DNA of 64,000 nucleotides from Trichosphaerium sp. ATCC 40318 (Eukaryota > Discosea > Flabellinia > Trichosidae). Both the position numbers and the translations under genes were made by a program. The stretch covers positions 62,001 through 126,000 of the forward strand of contig JALMLS010000204.1 in NCBI GenBank assembly GCA_038496445.1. The letters run 5' to 3'. The notes below the pieces were generated by a model. It was not told the DNA's origin and made no database searches. It worked only from the letters and a program-made list of their open reading frames with translations. This document shows positions 10,578 to 21,418 of the stretch, piece after piece. Each line of letters begins with the position of its first letter. Position 1 is the stretch's first letter.

Positions 10578-13500
10578 TTAATTCTGAGCTTTACCAATGT
10601 CCTCCATATCTACAGGTTTTGTTTGCTTCCAAAGGACATAAGATAGTCCAGGTACATTATTTACATGTGACAGATGTGGTTGTAGTTCCATACTATCATC
10701 ACTTGGGTCGTGGAGGTGGAAACCTGCCAATTCATTTTCATCCAACTTATCAACCGTATCACAAGTTGTACGATGATTATAGGAAAAAATATCTTTAAGT
10801 TCCTCTTGTGTGAACTGTTGTTTACCACAACCAGCACTACTCAGTATAGATGAACCTAAAGCCTCTTTACTAAGTTGCCTTTGATAAATCTTTTCATCAA
10901 TGGTTCCTGTTGATAGTATTCTGTACAAAAATACCTTAACGGTAATTAGTTAAAGAGTTGTACGTTCAAAAAAAACGTCACAAATGCTATGATTGATGCC
11001 GTATCCATTACCATAGATGGTAATGGACGTGGCTAGTAAAAAACAACATCAAGGGCTGCACCAGCGCCCCTAGACGTTGTATTCTTACTCCCAATCGTGT
11101 ATTGTTAAGATGAGTAGGAGTAATGGAACGCTAGAGGTTCTAACTTGCGGTAAAATCTTGTGTTGTTCCGTACTGGTTTGGTTTGTCCATCTCTCCACAC
11201 CCGTGCTTGAGCTTGTCTATCATGGACAGGGTTCCAATCAATATCGTAGAGTATCAATCTGTTTGCACCAATCAAGTTGAGACCCTAATACTTGCGTTTT
11301 AGGAGAAAAAAAAAGTGGTATTGCACAAAAGGCGTCACGTACTTGACCGCCTGCTTTTGTTGATAGAAAAAAGATCTTAAAATCTTCATTTGTATTAAAG
11401 CGTTTAACAAGTTTCTGTCTCTTTGCTTTCACTGTTGATCCATCCAACCTACAAGTAAAAGTAAGACCACGCAACAAGAAATGCAAAAAAGTTTTGAATT
11501 GAAGTTTGCTTTGTGCACGTGCCTTAGATGTCCAATATCTTCAGATTTTGTCCATTCTTGTAGTAGATCCAAAGTAGACGTGAAGTGTGATACTAAAATA
11601 TTTGTTAATGTGGACAGCACACAAGAATGTTGATTAGGTTTACCTACTACTGTCCTATCTCCAATACTTATGAAATGTTTTAATAAATGTACAAGCGCTG
11701 CCATCTTTGCTAAGGGAAAATATGAGCAGCTGAGCTTGTTCCAAATAAATTATTGCATACCAGAGTGCTCTGGATCATGACTAAGATCTTCTGGGCTGTT
11801 CTTGGATAATGCGGGGTGATTAGATATTTTCCTAAGCTCCAAAATCCCAGAAAGTGCATCACAAGTTCCTTCAACAAATAAGCAAGATAGGACTTTAAAC
11901 AAAGAAACACATACCATCTGGGTCTGATATAAAGTTTTTGTAAAGCTTTGCTTGTGGTTCTTGGCATTTTACAAATAGAACTGTTGCCACTGAAGTAGCG
12001 TTAGAATGTCAACTTAATTTTTTTGTCAAAAAAAAGGTTTTTACCTCGTGGTGGCAGAAACTCTTCCAGAGCGTTTTGAGTACGCCGTAGAATAAATTTA
12101 TCAATTGTTGTTGTAAGTTCTTTCTCTCTTTTTGCACCCAAATCACGTTGTTCCTGTGTTGCATTCGGTGCTTGACCAGCGACTAATAAAAACTTAGAAG
12201 TTGAAGAAAATGAGATTTGAGGATTTTGCAAGCGCTTCTTGTTGTGTTCTAGTTAGTTTTTTTTGAGCCATACCTATGACCTTTGAGAAAAGGTTTGTAA
12301 ATACTTCTTGGGATACGAGGATTCCAGGATTTACGATATCAACTAGAGTGAAAAACTCTTTGAGATTATTCTGGTAAGGTGTTCCAGAGAGTATAATACG
12401 ACGGTCACAGCGTAAGCTGAGTACCGCTCTTGTTGTTTTTGATTCTTTATTTTTCAATTGGTGACCCTAAACGGAAACCATAAGATGACAAAACCAACTA
12501 GGAAGAATAATTTTGATAAATGGCACTTGTCACGTGTACGAGCGCAATAATAGTTTTCACAGCTCTAGTCACTCGCATATGCAATGAAATCAAAGATAAG
12601 TGAATGATGTTTTTTTTATCGTAAAATGTTATGAACAGTTTTTACCGTAAACTGTTTTAGTAAAATAAAGTACTACAGTAGCACTACCAAAAGAAATATT
12701 GTAGGCCATTAAAAAGTTCGTTTGTTGGTCGCAGGACATAAAATACAGAATATAATGTCTCAAAAAAGAAATTAGTACCTCGTCAGCTATAATTAGTCCA
12801 ATAGGTATACTCTCTATCTGCTTCATGATGCGCAATAGGGTATCATAAGATACCTAAAAGGGGTTTAGAGCTCTACGAGCCACATGCCTTTTAGACCAAG
12901 AGATGTTCGTACAACAAGAACTGGATTTACTGATCCGTGTTTGAAGAAATCTAGACGCTGGCTCACTTCTGTCTTATTCTTTGCATTTAAAAGATTTACT
13001 GGCTGTAATCTCTCGTTTCCTAGCCATTTATTTATCTCATCACACCAATTCTACGTAGACATAAGCAAAAGATTTTTCCTTCTTTTTTCTTCTTTTTTTT
13101 CTTTTTTCGTACCTCCACTAACGAAGCTGGTGCTACAATGAGAACCTTGCGAGCTGTAGGTTGGTGTATAGGTTGTTTTAATAGCGTCCATAACAAAGCA
13201 ATTGATTGTAACGTTTTACCTATCCATAGTAAGCAATATTGTCCTCTATCAGCATTAACTGAGTTGTACCTAAACCCTTAACGATAACTATTAGAATTAA
13301 ATTGCAAGAACAATGCGTACCATTTCGTCTGCTAGAATACAACCAAATCCAGCACATTTATATCCCATAACACAGTCAAACCTATCAACGATTACAAAAG
13401 CAACCAAAAACAAAAACAACTAAGACGTACATGAACTTCACTCCCTCTCTTTGATGTGGTCTCATCTTCCTGTTAAACAATTTAAGCGCATCATAGTCAA

Positions 13501-14476
13501 TGTGTGTTCCGAAAGAGTACCTGGAGAGTAAAGGATCAACGACAATAGCCGGACATTCGTCATCACCTTTAGACAACACTAAAGCGCCTTATGTATGTTA
13601 ATACAGCCTTATGTTTACGTGAGGAACCTACCTTCAGCTTCTGGGTCGTGTCGAGGCCGCCTAACGATCTGTCTAGTTGATTACGTTAATTGTTGCTTAT
13701 GGTTTGTTGTATGTACTTCTTGACTGGTATTGATGATTTGTCTGCAAGAGGGCTCTTAAAACTAGAAAATTGTATTCTCTTTTTTTTCACTTTGCTTGTT
13801 GCTGCAGCCGGTGCTGCAACCGCCATGAATATCTGGCCAGTCTCAAAGAGTTCCTTGTCAATCTGTGATTGCATCTACGCGGGTTATACAAACGTGTAAA
13901 AGTGATATCTACCTCTATGAGTTTGCTTGAAAAGGTAAGTGTGGATTCCACAACGAGTTCTGAGAGTGTCTTTGCAGAGTAGCTGTCACACGTAAATGTC
14001 ACAAAAAAAATAGCACTTTCAGTACCTGACTGTCTTACCGATCATCTTTCCTTCCATATCCAGCAGCTCACAACGCGCTTTATAATTCTTGAGCCAGAAT
14101 CGATCAATAATAGCTGAATCCGCGTTTTGACGCGTTTACGTACCTCCGCGCACTACAAGTATGCCTATGATAAAGGTTACAGACAACGAAGTAATTATTA
14201 TTCTTTACCATCTTCCCATGACTTCTTTTTCTTCTTGAGGTGTTTTGTATACATCACAGACCAGTAAACAGCCTCAGTGGCGGCAGTTGGATCTGTACCA
14301 CCATTATTGGCTGTTAACTTGGGTGTATGCATTACTTTCGCCTTTTTCTTTGGTTGAGCGGCTCTTGGCGTTACAAATTTCCTTTTCTTGGTAACGGGCG
14401 TAGTCTTATCTGAAGTATCGCCTATTTTCCTCGGTACAACGAATTTACGCCGTGAGGGAGCCCTGGACTTTCTCAT
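10578..14476 (-). CDS. RAD54B: DNA repair and recombination ATPase, RAD54B/Rdh54 type (SNF2 family)
   Basis: Many-exon gene from ATG 14476 to the stop at 10578. The basic N-terminus leads into [20 protein letters not shown], then LVVRG, ...[20 protein letters not shown] and FSSKLIEV, the RAD54B-specific N-terminal module. The SNF2 core follows: [34 protein letters not shown], Walker [30 protein letters not shown], Walker [20 protein letters not shown] (motif III) and the C-terminal [18 protein letters not shown] with STKAGG. It ends with [20 protein letters not shown]54B is a dsDNA translocase that works with Rad51/Dmc1 in homologous recombination in the nucleus. GLGKT is assembled across two introns that flank a 7-nt exon (13270-13276). 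Confidence 0.9.
13270..13276 (-). other. 7-nt microexon in the Walker A motif of RAD54B
   Basis: Between the exon ending ...ADEM and the exon starting with GTAAAACG, only GGTTTAG restores the invariant GLGKT: GGT TTA G|GT AAA ACG. It is flanked by a 44-nt intron (GTACGC...GTTAAG) and a 50-nt intron (GTACAA...GGATAG). Both flanking signals are normal for this genome. Confidence 0.7.
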
Positions 14477-14568
14477 TTAGCGCTTGAAGCAGAATGAAGC
14501 GTGAGTGAAAATCAATTAAGTCAGTTACTTCAAGTCATAATAAATTCATGTTTACAAGTTTTAATTAT

Positions 14569-14574
14569 CACGTG
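14569..14574. promoter_or_regulatory. CACGTG upstream of RAD54B
   Basis: ATCACGTGCT about 93 bp before the RAD54B start and just beyond the 3' end of the YHS gene. Candidate E-box; role inferred. Confidence 0.3.
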
Positions 14575-14602
14575 CTATGCTTTCGAATCATTTTTTTTGT
14601 TT

Positions 14603-15818
14603 TCAAAGGTGCGATTGTTCACTTACATCGAGCTTTACCTCACTCGTAGTACTTTCACATAGTGTACTGTCAAAGCCTTCTGTTTCAGTATTTTCGATTT
14701 CTATTTGAACACCATCACTATCTTCCTCTGGATTTTCTGCCATTTCACTTTCTACTTGTTGTTCATTTCTCTTTTTAATTAGTTAGCAACCCATTTGTGG
14801 TTGTGATTGGTTTGCTTGCCTTAAAGTCTTCTTTTGTGTCTCTATACACAAACCATACTATACCAACAAACATAACAGCAACGACAACAACCGCGATAAC
14901 AACGCTAATTACTACAATGGCTGTAGATTGTTCGTGTATTGGTGCTTTGGTAGGCGCAAAAGGGGATCTGGTAGTTTCCGTATATGGAGATGCTGGTGTC
15001 TGACGTTTGGTGTACGCCAAGATGTCTTGCTTTTCTAATTGAAAATATGAAAAAAATATTCACTGCCAACTAAGTCGATGTACCCTCCTCAGTATTAATA
15101 GGTCCATAAAATTCGCTACCCCATTCTTTTATCCATCTAATAACGTATTAGTTACTTTTATTATTTTCGGGGCGTACTTTTCGGATGCAAGTTTTTCGTT
15201 TTTATTCGGATGCTTTAACCACTCTCTACTGTCTTGTCTCGAGGACGTCAAGTATAACATACCCTTAAATAAAAACCTATAAAACGTTATAATTAATTAT
15301 CAACGCATTTAATTCGCATACCAGCCTTCACGTGGATCAACAACAAAGGTTTCCAGATGCCTAGAATCCGTTCATGATAAAATTATAAAACGAACTTACC
15401 CAATCAGGTCTTCATGAGACTGTGAGATGTGCCAAGCGGAGAAACCACCATACCTAAAGTTATTTAATGAATTACAATGAGCTTAATTTGTGTAGGTACC
15501 GTGGCATGTACGCAGAAGGGTTTGCTAAGAACAAATCCCTGTTTTCCTTTGTTTTGAACCAAAACTCGGTAGCTCTATTGAAGGATAAACTATTTACGTT
15601 ACAAACGTAGTTTACCTGTTAATACACGTGATGTTTGGCGAACCGACGCGTCCTATCCCGTTTGGCTCTAGATTGAAGTATTCTACTACATCAAAGCTAA
15701 AGCAGCGTCATTAGATACTCTATGTTTGATTTTGGTTTAAATACCCTCGGAGCGCTGGTTTACTACTATACACGATACAAAAACATGTTACAAACGCAAA
15801 AAATAATGACCAAACCAT
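14603..15818 (-). CDS. YHS-domain membrane protein
   Basis: About seven exons from ATG 15818. Order: signal peptide (MVWSLFFAFVTCFCIVYSS); YHS domain (GFDVVEYFNLEPNG.GRVGSP, then FWFKTKENRDLFLANPSAYM, PRYGGFSAWHIS); the usual 'LYL..W' extension (LYLTSSRQDSREWLK, RWIKEWG); one membrane helix (VVISVVIAVVVVAVMFVGIV); an acidic cytosolic tail. The tail is reached by a probable GC-AG intron, 14771-14819 (GCAAGC...CTAACTAAT...AAAAAG); if it is not spliced, translation stops 15 codons later at 14775. YHS domains are small and often sit next to metal-handling modules; the substrate here is unknown. TGA at 14605-14603. Confidence 0.8.
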
Positions 15819-16186
15819 TGCCACGCCAACACAACAAGTTATTTTTTTCGAAACTCGAACACAAATAAAATAAATAAACTATTTTCTGACAAAACACGTG
15901 GTGACATAAATCGATTTGCGTTTAATGGAACAACAAAAAAACGAACTGGATATTTTTCGTATTCTTCTAGACTCAGGTGAGCGCGTCATGACGTGGTATT
16001 TGGCGCAAACTTTTTTTTGAATAACTTGAGAAAAACGGTAATACTCTGAAGTCTGTCAGTTTCCATACACGCTAAAAGGTGGTAAAAAACCGTTGTTTTA
16101 AAGACAATAAAGTCATAATGCGTTTATTTTTTATTACAGTTCGCTGGTTTGTGTGGAAAACTTTTCGTTTTTCAATACCTTTTTTT
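15819..16186. other. intergenic, divergent-looking spacer
   Basis: Contains a CACGTG at 15895-15900, 77 bp before the YHS start, and a short plus-strand frame at about 15925-16020 (MEQQKNELDIFRILLDSG..., 31 codons). That frame could be a first exon, but no second exon is evident and it is not called. The rest is AT-rich. Confidence 0.35.
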
Positions 16187-18636
16187 TTATCCTTGCATAC
16201 CAATAACGTGCTTGATAAGCATAAATTGTACCGGGTTATTCTCGCTGTACGCTGTTAAATCACCTAGAATAAGAAGTGAGAAGATATGCTGAGATGTTAT
16301 CGTTGTGACGCACTTGAACAAACAGCGTCATCTTTGTTAACATCCATGTTGGTAAACAATACAGAAGCCTGTGCTTCGCTCAAACCTTCGAAAAGGTGTT
16401 TGAAATATACTTTATAACCTGCCTCTGAGTTGGCTTTGTTATTCTCGAATGCACTCAAAATTTGTTTGATAAACTCCTCACGTTCGTTTGTTATTTCTTT
16501 TGTGCATGTTGTAGATACATCAATGTATTTCTCGAAATCTATTTGCATCGTCAATCAAGTGTACGAAAGTATGTCCAAAAAAACAGGGAATATTTTTAAC
16601 GTACTTATGCCTTCTAGGCCTTTGCCTTGGTTTCTGAAAAAAGATTCGACTTCCTTTGTTTTTGGTACACCCAATAATTCCGCAAACTCTGTAACATTAA
16701 GCTCGGCATCGTAATCCTTGTCGGCCGTTGCAAATTGCCTTGAAAGTAAAGTTAATAAGAGTGCAATGTTCTTTAATTTTAGTACGCACTTCAATAGCTT
16801 CTTGACCTTGCGTACACGAATACCGTAATCCTTTGTTATTTGTTCCATGTAAAATCCAGGTACAGACTCTTCAATACCGTATTTGAGCAAGTCTCCATAC
16901 AAAAGTGCATCCTCTATTCAAAAAATTAGAAACAGCCACGCTTTTTCAAAATGACTGAACTGTATGCTGATTTGCCATTGCAAAGTTAGCTACACTCATG
17001 TAATAAACATTTCGGCAACTAACATTTGATTGCTAGGTTACTGTAATATAAAAAAAAAACAAAACCGAGCGTTTTATTTGCTTACCCATTGAATAATTTG
17101 TGAGCTCTCTTCCAAGCTCCTTTGCCATAAGGTTGCGAACATTAGATGCATAAAGTTTAGCATCCTTTTTCTCTTCTTCGTTTGGTATGTACGGATCAAG
17201 AATATTGACTTGCATGTAGTTTATATATTCGCCCATCATTGTACCAGCAATCTGAGGAAAGGTGCGGTCACATGTCCATGAAATATCCCCATACTTGAAT
17301 GGGTAATTCACGCACACAGGTTGGACAGGTAGACCTGATTAACGACGTCAAAAAAAATCAACATTGCTGTGAGAATACATACCAGGTATGAACGCGCCAA
17401 GTTTAAATTTCAGCAATGTACTACCATTTGTAGTTGTTCCTTCTACAATCAACAAGTTAGTTGAGTAACTTTAAGGGATATCGACAAACCTGGGAACATA
17501 AAAAATCCTGGTACTTTAGGGTTGCTCATGGCGAGCTCTGCTCTTGCTTTGATTCTTTGTAGCGCTTTCTAAACACAAAAATGATTAACACAAAGAAAAT
17601 GTCTCTTAATTTCTACCTTCTTCGAGTCCTTGCTTGTACGTTCCAATAGAACTGCCTGAGATACTTTGAGCATAGTGCCAATTACAGGGTACTGTAAATT
17701 TTCCTTTGCTGATACACTAGCTGCAGGATAAAATAACCTAAGAACCCATAAATAAATATGACAATGTTTTGGTCTTTTTTATTGATACTAGCTAAATAAG
17801 AAACGTACCAAAACATGAGGAGTGCGTCTACAAGGGATGTATGATTGGCAACAATTATAGGAGCCTAAGCAAAAAGTGAGTTCAAGCACTAATTTTTAAC
17901 AGGAGTGTTACTTCAATTTTTCCAAAAACAAAAAACTTACAGCTTTGCTTGGCGATCTTTTGCCTTTTACATCAATCCAGAAGAAGCCCCACATGAATAG
18001 TACAAGACGTGCATGAAAAGTAACGATTTTTGTTAAAACTTTACGCCACGTGGCTAATGGTGCATCTTTGGAAGGATCTATACCAATACTGGCAATCTAT
18101 AGTATTGGTTTAGAACAGTATGAAGATTAACAGAAGAAAACGCTTCCGCAAATGGCGAAATGTCGGATATTTTGATAGACCGCCCTTTGCAAGTCAAAAG
18201 TCTTGGATTTGTAGTTTTAACGCGTACCCATGCGTATACAGAAGCGGATGTAAATATCATCACGCATAGTACGAAACGAACGGGAACAAGTAGTCCATAG
18301 CCAATTATAGTCTGGGGGTGTCAGTACGTACGTTTTTGAACAGATTTGTACCTTTATGAGAGAAAAGAGGAAAAATTGCTTCTGAGGGGGTTTGTACACG
18401 AAAGGACTGTCCTAGGATGCGTTAGACATTGTTATTGCGCTGTAAAATCCTACTTCTTTTTTATAGCCTCTTGTTCCCTTGAACTTGGGCGTGCGCGTCT
18501 TGCGCTTGTTGCTCTTGGCTCCGCCACTCATTAAAGTGAACCACACAACACCACACGACATAAATGCAACTAAGAGAGGCACTGCAACGCCAGGTAGATT
18601 GAAATCAGGAATAAACGCTGCGTTCAACTCGTTCAT
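16187..18636 (-). CDS. lysophospholipid acyltransferase with EF hands (LPCAT-like)
   Basis: About nine exons from ATG 18636 to the TAA ending at 16187. Order: an extra N-terminal membrane helix (VAVPLLVAFMSCGVVWFTL) and a basic linker; the LPCAT start DSPFVYKPPQKQ and a hydrophobic segment; an NHTSLVDALLMFW piece equivalent to the catalytic HX4D box of PlsC acyltransferases; FIPG.PVQPVCVNYPFKYGDISWTC; PNEEEKKDAKLYASNVRNLMA, very typical of LPCAT1/2; and EF-hand pairs including ATADKDYDAELNVTEF and a canonical last loop DVNKDDAVCSSD assembled over the final intron. Such enzymes re-acylate lysophospholipids at the ER or lipid droplets, and EF hands suggest calcium control. The N-terminal helix before 'DSPFVY' is unusual. 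Confidence 0.87.
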
Positions 18637-18917
18637 GCCGCCGTAGTTATCTTAAGTCTTTTTGGCAGTCTGTTGACTAATCAAGCGTTGCGTATGTAGC
18701 ACTATCACTTGAGTGATGAATTAAGTGAAAGGTAGGTAAACAAGTGAGTTTTGAGCCACTTCACTGATGAAAAAACAATTAACAACTTTAACGGAAATCG
18801 CCACTATGTTGATCCTTTTGTATCAACTTGCCAGAGTATGCATACATACATAGTGTAGTTGCCATGTTAAGGTCTTATTGAACACTCTTAAGTACGCCAT
18901 TGTAGCGTAATAAAACA

Positions 18918-19620
18918 TGATACACAGTATACTGGTGGTAAATTCAGAAGGTGGTATACTATTTTCGAAGTACTACGATGATACTATGGACGAGGAAGAT
19001 ATTTTTGAGTCACAACAAACGCTATACAAGCTCACAAGCGCTGAATGGCCATCAGCGAAGAATGGTGTTCAAGTAGCCGCTTACGAGTGAGAACGCGAAA
19101 ACGCAAGTTTAAACGGCTAATTTCCCTTCGTAGCAAATACTACATTGTATATACTGCAGTAGACGAGTTATACGTGTTTATTCAGGGCAGCGACGTAGAT
19201 GACGAGCTAGGATGTACGAACACGCTTTCAATACACTGTTAGCGTATACTGCGCTACTTTCGGTTTTATTCATCAATTCTGACGCACAGTAGTAGCTGGC
19301 TTACTAGAGGATGTGGTAGGCATACTAAAGGCAATGGCAAAGAGAGGACCAGTACGAATACTTATATTTCTGTAGTTTCGTTGCATAATCAGTTCTCTAG
19401 GTAACTGAGGTGGCTGTTATGGATGAATACACAAAACTATGCTTATGTTTAGATCAAATGGTGTCAAATGGCATTGCAAACCAAAGTAACAGGTACATAC
19501 AGTACAGTGTTTTGTCGCATGGTATTTACACGTGCAAGGGATTACATTGAGTCATTGGTTGAGATGCGTCCAAGAACGCAAAAGGAAGGAGGTTCATTGT
19601 TACCACATCTTAAAATATGA
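18918..19620 (+). CDS. longin-fold coat small subunit (coatomer zeta / adaptor sigma family)
   Basis: About five exons from ATG 18918 to TGA 19618-19620. It starts MIHSILVVNSEGGILFSKYY, the longin-domain beginning. It continues YYIVYTAVDELYVFIQG and DDELGLVAGLLEDVVGILK, then LCLCLDQMVSNGIANQSN, and ends with SLLPHLKI. Length is about 160 residues, normal for zeta-COP and AP sigma chains. The D-Q-M-V-x-x-G helix recalls zeta-COP, so membership of COPI is slightly favoured over AP sigma. It would act on Golgi or endosomal transport vesicles. The stop codon is only 45 bp from the start of the large inverted repeat. It is divergent from the LPCAT-like gene with 281 bp between starts. Confidence 0.75.
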
Positions 19621-19664
19621 GGCAAATCTATGAGCACGTGCCAGTGTTTGTTCACAACCTCAGC

Positions 19665-19759
19665 AGACGAAAAATACTGACAATAGGTATTTAATGTTTG
19701 TAATTGTATTTTGTGTGGGTGTGGCGGTGTCTTACATGTGCAATAAATTGATAGTGTAA
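19665..19759 (+). pseudogene. captured 3' end of the RhoGAP gene
   Basis: Encodes the last 31 residues of the RhoGAP protein (TKNTDNRYLMFVIVFCVG..., stop TAA 19757-19759), identical to the tail at 25389-25483 but with no upstream exons. It is a by-product of the inverted duplication and probably not expressed. Confidence 0.8.
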
Positions 19760-19884
19760 TTTTAAAAAATGCTTGCAATTTTTTTTTGGTTTTTTTTGTG
19801 TTTATTGTTTTTGTTTGTAATCGTGTATTTGTTATAAAATCGTGCTGTAGCAGTAGGGATCAGAGCGTCTAAAACATAACAAGC

Positions 19885-19942
19885 GCGCCGGTGGTGTAGG
19901 GGTTATTAATGTCGTTTCCGTGGATGTGCGCCCGGTACCACA
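19885..19942 (+). pseudogene. tRNA-Gly-like relic
   Basis: GCGCCGGTGGTGTAGGGG matches the acceptor and D-arm of the tRNA-Gly at 20709, followed by an anticodon-like TTTCCGT (TCC) and a degraded T-arm GCGCCCGGTACC. The anticodon stem does not pair, so it is read as a decayed tRNA-Gly. A mirrored copy lies at 25205-25263. Confidence 0.5.
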
Positions 19943-20708
19943 CGACTCACTGCGACTGACTTAACGACCAGTAAAGCGCCCTTGTGTGATAACGTTTACT
20001 GGTCGTAAGCAACGTTTTGGCTGTCTGAACCACGGTACGTCATTTTTTGGGTGCGCAGTAATTATTTAACGGGTTTGAGGGTTGTTTACGCCACTTTAAG
20101 CGCCTGTTTGTTACAGTGCCGTTTATTATGTCGTACCTCCCTTGCTACGCCGTTTGTTTTAAATTACGCAGCAATTTTTAAACGCCGTTTTGCTAACTGC
20201 CTTGTAGAACACGCTATTCGTGCCTAATTCACACCACGCAGCATTACGCGTTACTCAATAGGTACTACAAAAATATTTTTTTTCACAAGTTTTTTTATTT
20301 TTGCAGCGCAAAACGGCCGGTTCAGAGTAATGCGCTCTAGCCACTTCCCTACGCAGTGCGCACCTGCTACCGGAATATAGCCCAAGCAAAAAACGAAATC
20401 TTCTCCCATTTTTCATCTTCTCCAAAGCGCTCAAATCACTGTAAAAACCACAACTACACGTATTCTGAATCGCGCCAATTATTTAAACCCATTTTTACAC
20501 CCATTTTTTAGGAAAACGCGTAACTGGCCAACAACTTGTGTACTCACGCCCTGTTAACACCGTACGGGTCAGTGGAGCAAAGATATGACATGGTACGCCA
20601 CCTTAGCTATGTGTGTTTCATCTGAAGCTAGCAGTAACGCTCCGCCTAAACGTATAGTTGAAAGTAGTGTACTGAGTCATATCCTTCTTGTAATCTAATA
20701 AATCATCT

Positions 20709-20779
20709 GCGCTGGTGGTGTAGGGGTATCATACTACCTTGCCATGGTAGTGACCCGGGTTCAAATCCCGGCCGGTGCA
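20709..20779 (+). tRNA. tRNA-Gly (anticodon GCC)
   Basis: 71 nt. The acceptor stem GCGCTGG pairs with CCGGTGC through two G-T wobbles and is followed by discriminator A. Anticodon stem CTACC/GGTAG pairs fully around the loop TTGCCAT, giving anticodon GCC. T-arm CCGGG-TTCAAAT-CCCGG is intact. A T5 tract at 20785-20789 fits RNA polymerase III termination. Confidence 0.92.
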
Positions 20780-20899
20780 AATATCTTTTTACAACCATTT
20801 AAGTTTACTTAACATTGTTTTTCTGGGCCAACATAAATGCGACATATTCCTGCGGAGGTCTGGTGCACCGGGCTCATATCCACGGAAACAACAATGCTT

Positions 20900-20960
20900 T
20901 GTAGGGGTATCATATGTCCTTGCCATGGATGTGACCCGGGTTCAAATCCCGGCCGGTGCA
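20900..20960 (+). pseudogene. 5'-truncated second tRNA-Gly copy
   Basis: From TGTAGGGG to CCGGTGCA this repeats the tRNA-Gly body, including anticodon loop TTGCCAT and an intact T-arm, but the 5' acceptor half is replaced by unrelated sequence. The anticodon stem (TGTCC/GGATG) relies on wobble pairs. Between it and the intact gene lies an inverted fragment of the 19885 relic (about 20857-20895). Confidence 0.65.
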
Positions 20961-21110
20961 ACTCAACTTTTGGCCCTTCTAAGGCCATCCTTTTTGCCAT
21001 GAACATGCTCACCATGTAGTTTACATCTGTGGCAAGGCGCACAATGTTTAGTTTTACATTTTGGAAATGGTGGCATTGTGCTAGACACCCACCAAAAAGT
21101 GCCATTTTTC

Positions 21111-21150
21111 TAGGGTTAGGGTTATAAACATCAACCCTAACCCTAACCCT
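21111..21150 (+). repeat. head-to-head telomere-like repeat hairpin, left arm
   Basis: TAGGGTTAGGGTT, a 9-base loop, then AACCCTAACCCTAACCCT: telomere-type TTAGGG units meeting in opposite orientation, able to fold into a hairpin. Further partial units follow (AACCCTAATCC near 21160). Confidence 0.8.
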
Positions 21151-21418
21151 ATGTTCTTGAACCCTAATCCATATTGGGTTTTCTTTTTGAATGTTAATTA
21201 TTAATTTCCATACTAAGCACAACATTCATTATCATTGACTGGTTTAAAATCACACAATGCAACTATGCCTTTATTTTGATTAACATTCATTGGTATACTT
21301 TGTTTGAAGTTGTTAGGTTTGCCAAATTGTGTTTATTGCAAGGCTTGTTGCTATGTATTGAATAAGCTTCAAAACAACACTTACAAGTTGGTTATAAATA
21401 TGAATGTAAAAATCTAAG

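Larger units (their letters stand above)
19665..21418 (+). repeat. left arm of a large inverted repeat
   Basis: 1754 bp that match the reverse complement of 23910-25483 nearly base for base. The outer edge is at AGACGAAAAATACTGAC (19665) and the inner edge at ...AAAAATCTAAG (21418); both edges are sharp. The only large difference seen between arms is about 180 bp present here and missing in the right arm, next to the tRNA-Gly gene. The arm carries a copied gene tail, a tRNA-like relic, a tRNA-Gly, a partial second tRNA and telomere-like repeats. Confidence 0.9.
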
